Shown here: positions 11,145 to 19,473 of the stretch, in pieces | Numbering within the stretch: the stretch's first letter is position 1 | Layout: each line of letters starts with the position of its first letter | Origin: Microbacterium oleivorans | Lineage (GTDB): Bacteria; Actinomycetota; Actinomycetes; Actinomycetales; Microbacteriaceae | Assembly: GCF_013389665.1 (NCBI RefSeq) | Contig: NZ_CP058316.1 | Location: 372,001-436,000 of the forward strand | Length of the DNA stretch: 64,000 nt | Direction: 5' to 3' | The notes under the pieces: generated by a model | Told to the model about the DNA's origin: nothing | The model's input: the letters and a program-made list of their open reading frames with translations, nothing else | The model's database searches: none | Position numbers and translations under genes: made by a program

Positions 11145-12608
11145 GTGCCTTCCGATGCTCCGCCCACCTCCGGCCCGCTCGACGGCCGCGCGGGTGCGCG
11201 TCCGTCGACCGTGTCGATGCTCACCCTCTCCACCTTCGTGGTCGGCTCGATGGTGGGCGCCGGCGTGTTCTCCCTGCCGGCCGGGTTCGCCGCCGAGACC
11301 GGCGTGGCGGGCACCCTGATCGCGTGGGCGATCGCGGGTGGCGGGATGCTCACCCTCGCCTTCGCGTTCCAGATGCTGGCGAACCGCCGCCCCGAGCTCG
11401 ACGCCGGGGTCTACAGCTATGCGCGCGCCGGATTCGGCCGGTACCTCGGATACTTCTCGGCCTTCGGCTACTGGGCGAGCGCGTGCGCCGGCAACGTCTT
11501 CTACTGGGTCTTCATCACCTCGACGCTCGGCGCGGTGTTCCCCGCACTCGGAGCCGGTGACACGATCGCCGCGGTCGCGGTCTCGTCCGTGGGGCTCTGG
11601 CTGTTCTTCCTCCTCATCCGTCGGGGAGTGCGCGCCGCCGCCGCGGTCAACCGCGTCGTGAGCATCGCCAAGACCGTGCCCATCGTCGTCTTCGTCGTTC
11701 TGTGCGCAACGGTCTTCGACCCCCAGGTGTTCGCGGCGAACTGGTCGGGACCCAGCGGAACGGCCCTGTGGGATCAAGTCCGCGCCACGATGCTCGTCAC
11801 CGTCTTCGTGTTCATCGGACTCGAGGGCGCGAGCGTGAACTCCCGCCATGCGCGTTCCCGGCGCGACGTGGGCCGGGCCACCCTGCTCGGGTTCCTGAGC
11901 GTCCTCGCCGTCTTCGCATCGGTCACGATCGTGTCCTACGGGGTGATGCCGCGCGAGCAGATCGCGACCCTGCCCGAGCCGTCGCTCGGCGGCGTGCTCG
12001 AGGCGATCGTCGGGCCTGCGGGCGCCGTGCTCATCGGCGTCTCCCTGATCGTCGCGGTGCTCGGGGCCTATCTCACGTGGACCCTCATGGCTGCCGAGGT
12101 GCTCCTCGAGGCCGCCCGGTCGGGCGATCTCCCGCGGTTCCTCGCGCGGACGAACGCCGACGACACCCCGGTCGGGGCCCTCACCCTGTCGACCGTCCTC
12201 GTCCAGGTGCTGCTGGTGGTGGTGCTGTTCGCCGAGAACGCCTTCTCCGTCGCGCTCGACCTCACGAGCGTCCTCGTCCTCATCCCCTTCGTCCTCTCGG
12301 CCGGGTACGCGCTCAAGCTCGCCGTCACGCGCGAGACCTACGCCCCGGGTGATCCGCACCGTGTGCGCGACCTGGTCGTCGCCGCCCTCGCCACCGGCTA
12401 CACCGCGTTCCTGCTGGTCGCGGCGGGCACGGACTACCTGCTGCTGTCGCTGCTGATCATCGTGCCGGGCACCGCCCTCTTCGCCGCCGCACGACGCCGG
12501 GCCGGCGCCCGGGTGTTCACCGGGGCCGAGCGGGCGGTGTTCGCTCTGGCCGTGCTCGGCGCAATCGCCGCCGTGCTCCTGCTGCTCACCGGGGGCATCG
12601 TCCTCTGA
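11145..12608 (+). CDS. Amino acid permease, basic amino acid/polyamine antiporter (APA) family
   Basis: A 487-residue inner-membrane transporter with about 12-13 hydrophobic helices. The N-terminal block TFVVGSMVGAGVFSLPAGFA is the helix-1 substrate-binding signature of the APC superfamily, and the overall pattern (YSYARAGFGRYLGY; FVFIGLEGASVNSRHA) matches arginine/ornithine or arginine/agmatine antiporters of the ArcD/YdfO type. The exact substrate cannot be read. The GTG start lies 8 bases after TAGGCT, so it may be leaderless; no good ribosome-binding site is seen. Its TGA stop abuts the mfd stop tail to tail within the palindrome TGATCA (12606-12611). Confidence 0.87.
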   Translation: MPSDAPPTSGPLDGRAGARPSTVSMLTLSTFVVGSMVGAGVFSLPAGFAAETGVAGTLIAWAIAGGGMLTLAFAFQMLANRRPELDAGVYSYARAGFGRYLGYFSAFGYWASACAGNVFYWVFITSTLGAVFPALGAGDTIAAVAVSSVGLWLFFLLIRRGVRAAAAVNRVVSIAKTVPIVVFVVLCATVFDPQVFAANWSGPSGTALWDQVRATMLVTVFVFIGLEGASVNSRHARSRRDVGRATLLGFLSVLAVFASVTIVSYGVMPREQIATLPEPSLGGVLEAIVGPAGAVLIGVSLIVAVLGAYLTWTLMAAEVLLEAARSGDLPRFLARTNADDTPVGALTLSTVLVQVLLVVVLFAENAFSVALDLTSVLVLIPFVLSAGYALKLAVTRETYAPGDPHRVRDLVVAALATGYTAFLLVAAGTDYLLLSLLIIVPGTALFAAARRRAGARVFTGAERAVFALAVLGAIAAVLLLLTGGIVL

Positions 12609-15600
12609 TCAGGACGCCGGCGTCGTGACCGGTGCCGCGACGGGGAACAGCTGATCGAGCAGCTGTCCCGTCCAGGCGATGAGATCGGCATCGCCGAGCG
12701 GACCGCCACCCGCCGTGGGCAGCGGGACGACGAGCGCCTCGCCGCCGGCGAGGAGTTTGGCCTTGGGGAACAGTCGCTGCAGCCGGATGCGCATCGACTC
12801 CGGGAGTCGCGCCGGCGCGATGCGCAGGTTCGGGCCCATGGCCACGACGTCGGTCAGTCCCGCCTGCGCCGCACGACGCCGCAGCCGCGCCACCGCGAGG
12901 AGTCCCTCGACCTCGGCCGGCGGCCGGCCGTACCGATCGGTGAGCTCCTCGACCACGAGATCGAGCGCGTCGTCCTTGGCGCTCACGGTGGCCGCCGCAG
13001 AGAGCTTCTGGTACGCCTCGAGCCGGAGTCGCTCGCTGTCGATGTAGTCGTCGGGAATCCGCGCGGCCACGGGCAGCTCGAGCCGCAGCTCCGCGGGGCC
13101 GTCGACCTCCTCGCCTCGGAAAGTCGAGACGGCCTCGCCGATCATCCGCAGGTACAGGTCGAACCCGACCCCGGCGATGTGTCCGGCCTGCTCGGCTCCG
13201 AGGAGGTTGCCCGCCCCGCGCAGCTCGAGGTCCTTCAGCGCCACCTGCATGCCGGACCCGAGATCGTTGTTCACAGCGATCGTCTCCAGCCGATCGGCGG
13301 CGGTCTCGCTGAGCGGCTTGTTCTCGTCGTACAGGAAGTACGCATAGGCGCGCTCGCGCGCACGGCCCACGCGTCCGCGCAGCTGGTGGAGCTGGCTGAG
13401 ACCGTACTTGTCGGCGCGGTCGATGATGATGGTGTTCGCGTTCGAGATGTCGAGCCCGGTCTCGACGATCGTGGTCGAAACCAGCACGTCGGCGCGGCGC
13501 TCCCAGAAGTCGTCGACGACCTGTTCGAGTTGCTGCTCCCCCATCTGTCCATGGGCGACCGCGATGCGCGCCTCGGGCACGAGCTCGCCGAGCTGGGCCG
13601 CGACCCGCTGGATGGACTGCACGCGGTTGTGCACGAAGAAGACCTGTCCCTCGCGGAGCAGCTCACGACGGATGGCCGCGGCGATCTGCTTGTCGCTGCG
13701 CGGACCCACGTAGGTGAGGATCGGATGCCGTTCCTCGGGCGGAGTGGCAAGCGTCGACATCTCGCGGATGCCGGTGACGGCCATCTCGAGCGTGCGCGGG
13801 ATGGGCGTGGCGCTCATCGCGAGGATGTCGACGCCCGTCTTGAGCTTCTTCAACGAGTCCTTGTGCTCGACGCCGAACCGCTGCTCCTCGTCGACGATCA
13901 GCAGTCCGAGGTCTTTGAAGGCGACCTTCTCGGTGAGGATGCGGTGCGTGCCGATCACCATGTCGACGGTGCCGTCGGCGAGCCCGGCCACGGTCTCGCG
14001 CGCCTGCTTCTGCGTCTGGAAACGCGACAGCGGTCGCACCTGCACCGGGAAGCCCGCGAAACGTTCGGTGAAGGTCTCGAGATGCTGCTTCGCCAGCAGC
14101 GTGGTCGGCACGAGCATCGCGACCTGCTTGCCCTCCTGAATCGCCTTGAAGGCGGCACGCACGGCGACCTCGGTCTTCCCGAAGCCGACATCGCCCGAGA
14201 GGAGCCGGTCCATCGGGATGGGCTTCTCCATGTCGGCCTTGATCTCGTCGATCGTCTGCAGCTGATCGGGGGTCTCCGCGAACGGGAACGCCTCCTCGAG
14301 CTCGCGCTGCCACGGCGTGTCGGGGCCGAACGCATGGCCTTTGGAGGCCATCCGGGCCGAGTAGAGCTTCACGAGCTCCACGGCGATGTCGCGAACGGCC
14401 TTGCGCGCCTTGCCCTTCGCCGCGGCCCAATCGCTGCCGCCCATCTTGGAGAGCACGGGAGCCTCGCCGCCGACGTAGCGCGACAGCTGGTCGAGCTGAT
14501 CGGTCGGCACGAAGAGCTTGTCGCCGGGGTATCCGCGCTTGGCGGGGGCGTACTCGAGGACGAGGTACTCGCGCTGCGTCTTCACCGCGTTGCGGCCGCC
14601 GCTGGACACCTCGCGCTGCACGAGCTCGACGAACTTGCCGATGCCGTGCGTCGCGTGCACGACGACGTCGCCCGGCTTCAGCTGGAGCGGGTCGACGACG
14701 TTGCGTCGCCGGGACGCCAGCTTCTTCACCACCCGCCCGTCGCCGCCGATCGTGCGACCGTAGAACTCGCTCTCCGTGAGCACTGCCAGCCGTGCCTCGT
14801 CCGACTCGAATCCCCGCTCGAGCGATGCCACGACGCACACCGCGACGGGGTCCTCGTCGATCTCGGCCACGTCCTGCGCCGTACGGGCCGCTATGCCGCG
14901 CTCGGCCAGCACGTCGCGAGCGCGGTCGACCAGGCCCGCGCCGGATGCGCACACGATCACGCGCCACCCCTCCGCCAGACGCCGGCCGATGTGAGCCGTC
15001 GCGCCGTCGACGTTGCCCTGGAACGAGGGGACGGCAGTGCCCCGTACTCGCAACTCCGAGCCGTCGGGTGTCGTGAGCCCCTCGGCGTCGGCATCGGCGG
15101 CGCCGGAGTCGAAAGCGCTCAGGGCCCACCAGACACCGTCGCGCTCGCGCGCCGCGTCGCGCAGGGCGGGAAGCGTCAGGAAGTCACCGGCACCGAGGTC
15201 CACGGGGCTGTCGGCTCCGGCCGTGGCCGCACTCCATGCCGCTTCCAGGAACTCGCGGTTGGTCTCGCCGAGCGTCTGTGCCCGGGTGCGGGAACGCTCC
15301 GGGTCGACCAGTGCCACTCCTGCGCCGCGAGGGAGGTAGTGCACCAGAGGCACGACCCCGTCGGCCAGCGCCGGCAGCAGCGACTCCATGCCCTCCACGG
15401 GGATGCCCTGCGACATCTTCTCGAGCATGCCGGTGAGGCTCGGGAACTTCGTCGCCATGCCCGCTGCGCGCTCGCGCACGTCGGCGGTCAGCAGCAGCTC
15501 GCGCGCCGGCAGCAGCACCGCCTCGCGGAACTCACCCGGCAGCGACCGCTGGTCGGCGATCGAGAATGCGCGGATCTGGTCGACCTCGTCGCCGAAGAAG

Positions 15601-16205
15601 TCCACGCGGAGCGGGTGGTCCGCCGCGGCGGGGAAGACATCGAGGATGCCGCCGCGCACGGCGAACTCGCCGCGACGCGAGACCATGTCGACGCGGTGGT
15701 AGGCGAGCTCGACGAGACGGCGCACGACCCGCTCGAGGTCGAGGCCGCGGCTGCCGACGGCGATCTCCACCGGATCGGCGTCGGTGAGCCCGGCGGCGAG
15801 CGGCTGCAGGGCGGCGCGCACGGAGGCGGTGACCACCAGCGGCCGGGTGCCCTCGTGCGACGATGCACGGCGCAGGACGTCGAGCCTCCGCCCTACCGTC
15901 TCGGGGCTCGGACTCAGTCGCTCGTGAGGCAGCGTCTCCCACGCCGGGAAGTGGAGCACTTCGGCGTCGGGCACGAGGCACTGGATGGCGCCGCCCAGCG
16001 TCTCGGCACGGCGTCCCGTCGGCGCGATCGCGAGCAGCACCGCGGTCCGACCGGCGCTCCGGCGCTGCTCGAGCAGCGCCGCCAGAAGCGGCGCATCGAG
16101 ACCGTCGGCGAGGGCGTAGTCGATGCTGCCGACGGCGCCGGATGTCACCGCCTCCCGGAAGGAGTCAGCCTGCGAAAGGGCGCGAACGATCCCGGGAACT
16201 GTCAC
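12609..16205 (-). CDS. mfd: Transcription-repair coupling factor
   Basis: A 1198-residue DNA translocase that removes RNA polymerase stalled at lesions and recruits UvrA. Visible in order: the N-terminal UvrB-homology region (HFPAWETLPHERLSPSPETV), the RNA-polymerase interaction domain near residue 500 (VVHATHGIGKFVELV), the RecG-like helicase with Walker A (LLSGDVGFGKTEVA), DEEQ box (LLIVDEEQRFG) and motifs SATPIPRTLEMA and LRGRVGRA, and the C-terminal TRCF domain. Length is normal. Two adjacent GTG codons (16208, 16205) could start it; I chose 16205 because it lies exactly six bases after TAGGCT, consistent with a leaderless mRNA. Confidence 0.96.
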   Translation of the reverse strand: MTVPGIVRALSQADSFREAVTSGAVGSIDYALADGLDAPLLAALLEQRRSAGRTAVLLAIAPTGRRAETLGGAIQCLVPDAEVLHFPAWETLPHERLSPSPETVGRRLDVLRRASSHEGTRPLVVTASVRAALQPLAAGLTDADPVEIAVGSRGLDLERVVRRLVELAYHRVDMVSRRGEFAVRGGILDVFPAAADHPLRVDFFGDEVDQIRAFSIADQRSLPGEFREAVLLPARELLLTADVRERAAGMATKFPSLTGMLEKMSQGIPVEGMESLLPALADGVVPLVHYLPRGAGVALVDPERSRTRAQTLGETNREFLEAAWSAATAGADSPVDLGAGDFLTLPALRDAARERDGVWWALSAFDSGAADADAEGLTTPDGSELRVRGTAVPSFQGNVDGATAHIGRRLAEGWRVIVCASGAGLVDRARDVLAERGIAARTAQDVAEIDEDPVAVCVVASLERGFESDEARLAVLTESEFYGRTIGGDGRVVKKLASRRRNVVDPLQLKPGDVVVHATHGIGKFVELVQREVSSGGRNAVKTQREYLVLEYAPAKRGYPGDKLFVPTDQLDQLSRYVGGEAPVLSKMGGSDWAAAKGKARKAVRDIAVELVKLYSARMASKGHAFGPDTPWQRELEEAFPFAETPDQLQTIDEIKADMEKPIPMDRLLSGDVGFGKTEVAVRAAFKAIQEGKQVAMLVPTTLLAKQHLETFTERFAGFPVQVRPLSRFQTQKQARETVAGLADGTVDMVIGTHRILTEKVAFKDLGLLIVDEEQRFGVEHKDSLKKLKTGVDILAMSATPIPRTLEMAVTGIREMSTLATPPEERHPILTYVGPRSDKQIAAAIRRELLREGQVFFVHNRVQSIQRVAAQLGELVPEARIAVAHGQMGEQQLEQVVDDFWERRADVLVSTTIVETGLDISNANTIIIDRADKYGLSQLHQLRGRVGRARERAYAYFLYDENKPLSETAADRLETIAVNNDLGSGMQVALKDLELRGAGNLLGAEQAGHIAGVGFDLYLRMIGEAVSTFRGEEVDGPAELRLELPVAARIPDDYIDSERLRLEAYQKLSAAATVSAKDDALDLVVEELTDRYGRPPAEVEGLLAVARLRRRAAQAGLTDVVAMGPNLRIAPARLPESMRIRLQRLFPKAKLLAGGEALVVPLPTAGGGPLGDADLIAWTGQLLDQLFPVAAPVTTPAS

Positions 16206-16211
16206 CACAGA

Positions 16212-16217
16212 AGCCTA
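16212..16217 (-). promoter_or_regulatory. Candidate -10 element (TAGGCT) for leaderless mfd
   Basis: TAGGCT on the minus strand ends six bases before the GTG at 16205 and three before the GTG at 16208. No Shine-Dalgarno sequence precedes either codon. Confidence 0.45.
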
Positions 16218-16272
16218 GCGCCGCCCGCCGACACCGTGACCGCCATCGGTGCGCCCGGGATCGCCGCCTTCG

Positions 16273-16278
16273 TAGGAT
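16273..16278 (+). promoter_or_regulatory. Candidate -10 element (TAGGAT), leaderless
   Basis: TAGGAT is followed by exactly six bases (GAGCGC) and the GTG at 16285. It faces away from the mfd promoter, so the 79-base divergent region serves both genes. Confidence 0.45.
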
Positions 16279-16284
16279 GAGCGC

Positions 16285-16731
16285 GTGAGTACGCCTCCGC
16301 CTCGCGGCGAGCCCCGCTTCGCCGCGCCCTACGTCGTCGCCGCTCCCGGCCGGCTTCCCACCCCGCCGTCGGCGCCACGCCGTCGAGCTCTGGGCGTGCT
16401 CGCGCTCGTGCTCGCCGCCGTCGCGGCGGGAGCCGCCATCGCCGTCGCCGTCGTCGTCGCCGCCCGGCTCGGCGGCAGCGGCGCCGCCGTGGCGTGGCTC
16501 GACACCGACGGTGATCCCCGCGCGCTCGCTCCGGTGCGCGCCTGGATTCTGGTCGGCGAGGTCTCCTTCTGGGCCTGCACCGCACTCGGCATCGCGTCGA
16601 TCGCGGTGGGCGCGGCCGCGATCGCCCGCCGTTCCGCTCGAGCGCTCGCCATCGCGGCCGTCACGACAGCGATCGTCGCGCCGCTCGCGGCGTTCGGCAT
16701 CGGCGCGGCGACACTGTTCGTCACCGCCTGA
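16285..16731 (+). CDS. Small multi-pass membrane protein, DUF4190-like
   Basis: A 148-residue protein with a proline-rich cytoplasmic N-terminus (about 35 residues) and three to four hydrophobic helices, beginning RRALGVLALVLAAVAAGAAI and ending at GIGAATLFVTA. The layout of Pro-rich tail then GVLALVLA helices resembles DUF4190-type proteins, but the match is only by pattern. It is a single gene between divergent mfd and convergent pth. The GTG start is set by the leaderless-type spacing to TAGGAT. No function can be assigned. Confidence 0.7.
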   Translation: MSTPPPRGEPRFAAPYVVAAPGRLPTPPSAPRRRALGVLALVLAAVAAGAAIAVAVVVAARLGGSGAAVAWLDTDGDPRALAPVRAWILVGEVSFWACTALGIASIAVGAAAIARRSARALAIAAVTTAIVAPLAAFGIGAATLFVTA

Positions 16732-16747
16732 GCACCGCTCGCAGCAC

Positions 16748-16767
16748 GGACGGTCGCAGCGCCGTCC
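16748..16767. terminator. Hairpin between convergent genes
   Basis: GGACGG (16748-16753) and CCGTCC (16762-16767) form a 6-bp stem with an 8-base loop in the gap between the small membrane protein and pth. It has no T-run, so its terminator role is uncertain. Confidence 0.4.
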
Positions 16768-16782
16768 CCGCTCGGCCCTGCG

Positions 16783-17364
16783 TCAGCGAGGCGCGTGGAA
16801 ACGCTGCTGTGCGACCAGCAGGCCGTCGCCGACCACCGTCTCGACCGCCTCGGCGGCATCCGAGATCAGGATGCCGAGTGTCTTGCGCTCGGCCGCAGAG
16901 AAGGGATCGAGGACCCAGTCCGCTGGATCCTGCGTGCCGGTGGGGCGTCCGATCCCGACCCGCACGCGGGCGAAGTCGGGAGTGCCCAGCGCCTTGGCGA
17001 CGTCACGGACGCCGTTGTGACCGCCGTGGCCACCGCCGGTCTTGAGCTTGATCGTGTCGAAGGGGATGTCGAGCTCGTCGTGCACCACGACGACCCGCCC
17101 CGGATCGACCCCGTAGAACCCGGCGAGTGCGGCGGCGGGCCCTCCCGAGACGTTCATGAAGGTCTTGGGCTTGGCCAGGACCATCTTCGGGCCCCCCGGG
17201 CGCAGCCAGGACTCGGCCGCCCAGGCGTTGGCCTTGTGCGAGCGCAGCGTCTCGCTGCGCCGGCGGGCGAGCTCGTCGACGACCATCTGCCCGATGTTGT
17301 GGCGGGTCGCCTCGTAACGGGGTCCGGGGTTGCCCAGCCCGATGATCAACCAGGTGTCTGCCAT
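16783..17364 (-). CDS. pth: Peptidyl-tRNA hydrolase
   Basis: A 193-residue enzyme that releases peptides from peptidyl-tRNA dropped from ribosomes. The family blocks are clear: GLGNPGPRYEATRHNIG with the catalytic His, the substrate-binding KPKTFMNVSG, the catalytic Asp in VVHDELDIPFD, and GGHGGHNGVRDV. I chose the ATG at 17364 (MADTWLIIGLGNPG), where the family normally begins. It lies downstream of rplY, the usual actinobacterial rplY-pth pair, but a strong hairpin (17383-17416) in the 65-base gap may reduce read-through. Confidence 0.96.
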   Translation of the reverse strand: MADTWLIIGLGNPGPRYEATRHNIGQMVVDELARRRSETLRSHKANAWAAESWLRPGGPKMVLAKPKTFMNVSGGPAAALAGFYGVDPGRVVVVHDELDIPFDTIKLKTGGGHGGHNGVRDVAKALGTPDFARVRVGIGRPTGTQDPADWVLDPFSAAERKTLGILISDAAEAVETVVGDGLLVAQQRFHAPR

Positions 17365-17382
17365 CGTTGCCTCTCGAACGAC

Positions 17383-17416
17383 GGAGCCCGTCCTCACCGC
17401 GGTGAGAACGGGCTCC
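17383..17416 (-). terminator. Strong hairpin between rplY and pth
   Basis: A 34-base near-perfect inverted repeat: GGAGCCCGT (17383-17391) pairs with 17408-17416, then after one mismatch CTCACC (17393-17398) pairs with GGTGAG (17401-17406). It has no T-run. It could attenuate transcription from rplY into pth or stabilise the rplY mRNA end. Confidence 0.6.
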
Positions 17417-17429
17417 GGGGATCGTTGCC

Positions 17430-18074
17430 TTACTCGGACTTCTCGTCGCCCTCGGCCTCGACCTCGTCCGACTGCTCGGCGGCGGTGGCCTCGTCGGCCG
17501 CCTCGATCTCGTCGGCGGCCGCGATCGTCGCGGCGGGGACCGACACGCCGACGATCAGCGTCTCGGGCTCGGTGACGAGCGAGGCGCCACGCGGGAGGGT
17601 CAGGTCGGCGGCGGTGATCTGCGCGCCGTCCTCGAGGCCCTCCACGTCGACCTCGACGGTCTCGGGGATGTGGGTCGCCTCGACCTCGAGCGACACCGAG
17701 GAGGCGCCCTGCGTGGCCATCGTGCCCGCGAAGGGCTCGCCGACGACGACGATCGGGACGTCGACCTGGACCTTCTCACCCTTCTTGACCACGAGGAGGT
17801 CGATGTGCTCGATGATCTGGCGCACCGGGTCGCGCTGGACGTCCTTGACGAGGACGAGCTGGCCCTTGCCGTCGACGGAGAGCTCGATGACGGCGTTCGC
17901 GCGGCGGACGAGCAGCAGCATCTGGTGGCCGGGTAGTGCGACGTGCACGGGCTCGGTGCCGTGGCCGTAGATGACGGCGGGGATCTTGCCGGCGGCGCGC
18001 AGACGGCGGGCGAAGCCCTTGCCGAAGTTGGTGCGCGTCTCTGCAACGACCTGGGTGTCGGTCTCGGTGGACAT
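17430..18074 (-). CDS. rplY: 50S ribosomal protein L25/general stress protein Ctc
   Basis: A 214-residue long-form (CTC/TL5) L25, which binds 5S rRNA. The N-terminal L25 domain shows FGKGFARRLRAAGKIPAVIYG and HVALPGHQM; the C-terminal CTC beta domain shows VPIVVVGEPFAGTMATQG and HIPETVEVDVEGLEDGAQI. A very acidic, Ala/Glu-rich tail of about 35 residues follows, usual in actinobacteria. AAGGAGAG lies seven bases before the ATG at 18074 and sets the start; an in-frame extension upstream has no homology. Confidence 0.95.
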   Translation of the reverse strand: MSTETDTQVVAETRTNFGKGFARRLRAAGKIPAVIYGHGTEPVHVALPGHQMLLLVRRANAVIELSVDGKGQLVLVKDVQRDPVRQIIEHIDLLVVKKGEKVQVDVPIVVVGEPFAGTMATQGASSVSLEVEATHIPETVEVDVEGLEDGAQITAADLTLPRGASLVTEPETLIVGVSVPAATIAAADEIEAADEATAAEQSDEVEAEGDEKSE

Positions 18075-18230
18075 GCGTCTCTCCTTGTGGGCCTCGGGCC
18101 CCGTAGCGGTATGCGGGTTCGACGCGATCGTGAGCGCGTGGAGAGGAAACGACCTGCACACACCCTCGTCGATCACGGATTCCGGTCCTCGCCGAAGCGG
18201 AGGCACGCGGCATCCCTCGCCGAAGTACGC

Positions 18231-18261
18231 GTCCACTCTACCAGCGCTGGGTAGGGTGGAC
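18231..18261. repeat. 12-bp inverted repeat upstream of the micropeptide
   Basis: GTCCACTCTACC (18231-18242) and GGTAGGGTGGAC (18250-18261) pair with one mismatch around a 7-base loop. TAGGGT inside the right arm could be the -10 element for the gene at 18290, which would make the repeat an operator; alternatively it belongs to the rplY promoter region. The 215-base gap holds no other clear feature. Confidence 0.4.
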
Positions 18262-18289
18262 GAGACGTCGTCTCACGCCCGGAGGAAAC

Positions 18290-18412
18290 ATGGAATACGG
18301 CTGGTTCTCGCACGTGCTCGTCTGGGTCATCGGACTCATGACCCTCGGCTCCATCGTCTCGGTCTCGCTGGCCCTGTTCTCGATGGGCCGCCAGGGCTAC
18401 CGCAAGAGCTGA
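18290..18412 (+). CDS. Single-helix membrane micropeptide
   Basis: A 40-residue reading frame with an excellent ribosome-binding site (GGAGGAAAC directly before the ATG). The peptide starts MEYGWFSH, has one strongly hydrophobic helix at about residues 9-31 (VLVWVIGLMTLGSIVSVSL), and ends in a positively charged GRQGYRKS tail, so it should sit in the membrane with the C-terminus inside. I do not recognise a family. It stands alone between divergent rplY and convergent idnD and is too short for routine gene calling. Coding is supported by the ribosome-binding site and the amphipathic layout; conservation would need a search. Confidence 0.65.
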   Translation: MEYGWFSHVLVWVIGLMTLGSIVSVSLALFSMGRQGYRKS

Positions 18413-18432
18413 CCGACCGCCGTCGGCTCGGC

Positions 18433-19455
18433 TCAGCGCGAGGCATCGGGCCAGACGGCTACGAGAACCTTGCCGGAGACCTCGGAGTCGCGTGCGGTCG
18501 CGAAGGCGTCGTCCAGATCGTCGGCGTCGAAGACGTGTGTCACGACATCCTCGATGTGCGGCGCGGCCGCGAGCAGCTCAACGGCTCGGTCGATCTCGTC
18601 CCTGAAGCGGAACGTGCCGTACCAGCGGATCTCCTTCGCGATGAAGGGTGCGATGTTGATCGGTCGCGGCTCGTTGGGGACCATCCCGACCTGCACGACC
18701 GTCCCGCCGACCCGAGCGGCGCGAAGCGCCGTCGAGACGGATGCCGCTACGCCGGAACATTCGAGCACGACGTCGTAGCCGCCGTCGGGGACCTCGTCGG
18801 ATGTGACGTCGAACACGTCGTCCGCGCCCAGAAGGCGCGCGCGACGCAGGGGTCCGGGCAGGACGTCCGTGGCATGCACGTGGGCCGCGCCGGCAGCGAC
18901 GGCTGCCGCGATCGACAGGAGGCCGATCGGTCCCGAACCGGTCACGAGCACACTCCGCCCCGAGACGTCGCCGGCCTTGCCCAGCCCGTGAAGCGCCACC
19001 GCCAGCGGCTCGGCGAGTGCGGCCCGACGGATCGGCAGCTCGGCGGGCAGGGGACGGATCATCCGGCGATCCACGATGATGTACTCGGCGAGCCCCCCCT
19101 GCGTGTGCGGCCAGGTCGAGGCGCTGCCGAGATACGAGCCCCCGCCCCACAGGTGCGGGTCGTCGGGAATGCGGGGGTCGGGCGTCCCGAACGTCGCCGG
19201 GTGCACCGTGACCGGGGTTCCCGCCGACAGGGTGCCCGACGGGTCCCGGTCCACACGCCCCGACACCTCGTGCCCGGGAATGAGCGGCTCGCGCACGACG
19301 AACGCACCGTTGGCTCCCTCGTGGTAGTAGTGCAGGTCCGATCCGCAGATGCCGACGTAGTCGACCCGGACCCGCACCTGGTCGGCACCGGGTTCGGGAG
19401 CGCTCGTCTCGCGCACCGAGATGGTCTGGGCTGATTCGATGTATGCAGCGCGCAT
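18433..19455 (-). CDS. Zinc-type alcohol dehydrogenase, probable L-idonate 5-dehydrogenase
   Basis: A 340-residue medium-chain dehydrogenase. The catalytic-zinc residues are visible (GICGSDLHYYHEG, PGHEVSG, and Glu in AALAEPLAVALHGL), as is the NAD(P)-binding VTGSGPIGLLSIAAA. The four-cysteine structural-zinc lobe is missing: the loop HPATFGTPDPRIPDD to STWPHTQGG has no Cys. GSDLHYYHEG and FGSASTWPH-like segments point to L-idonate 5-dehydrogenases, which oxidise L-idonate to 5-ketogluconate. The neighbours (gluconate-5-dehydrogenase-like SDR and a GntP permease) support this. It is last in the leftward gntP-SDR-idnD unit. A sorbitol or other polyol substrate cannot be excluded. Confidence 0.82.
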   Translation of the reverse strand: MRAAYIESAQTISVRETSAPEPGADQVRVRVDYVGICGSDLHYYHEGANGAFVVREPLIPGHEVSGRVDRDPSGTLSAGTPVTVHPATFGTPDPRIPDDPHLWGGGSYLGSASTWPHTQGGLAEYIIVDRRMIRPLPAELPIRRAALAEPLAVALHGLGKAGDVSGRSVLVTGSGPIGLLSIAAAVAAGAAHVHATDVLPGPLRRARLLGADDVFDVTSDEVPDGGYDVVLECSGVAASVSTALRAARVGGTVVQVGMVPNEPRPINIAPFIAKEIRWYGTFRFRDEIDRAVELLAAAPHIEDVVTHVFDADDLDDAFATARDSEVSGKVLVAVWPDASR

Positions 19456-19473
19456 CGGGTCTCCTCGGGTCGT

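Noticed and set aside
7916..11353. Minus-strand open frame of 1145 codons opposite ppc
   Set aside because: It lies antisense to a well-supported ppc gene, has Arg/Gly/Val-rich low-complexity composition, no motif and no ribosome-binding site. High GC at third codon positions removes stops from antisense frames.
13179..16280. Plus-strand open frame of 1033 codons opposite mfd
   Set aside because: Same cause as above: the mirror of a long GC-rich gene with biased composition (His/Arg/Val/Glu-rich) and no recognisable domain.
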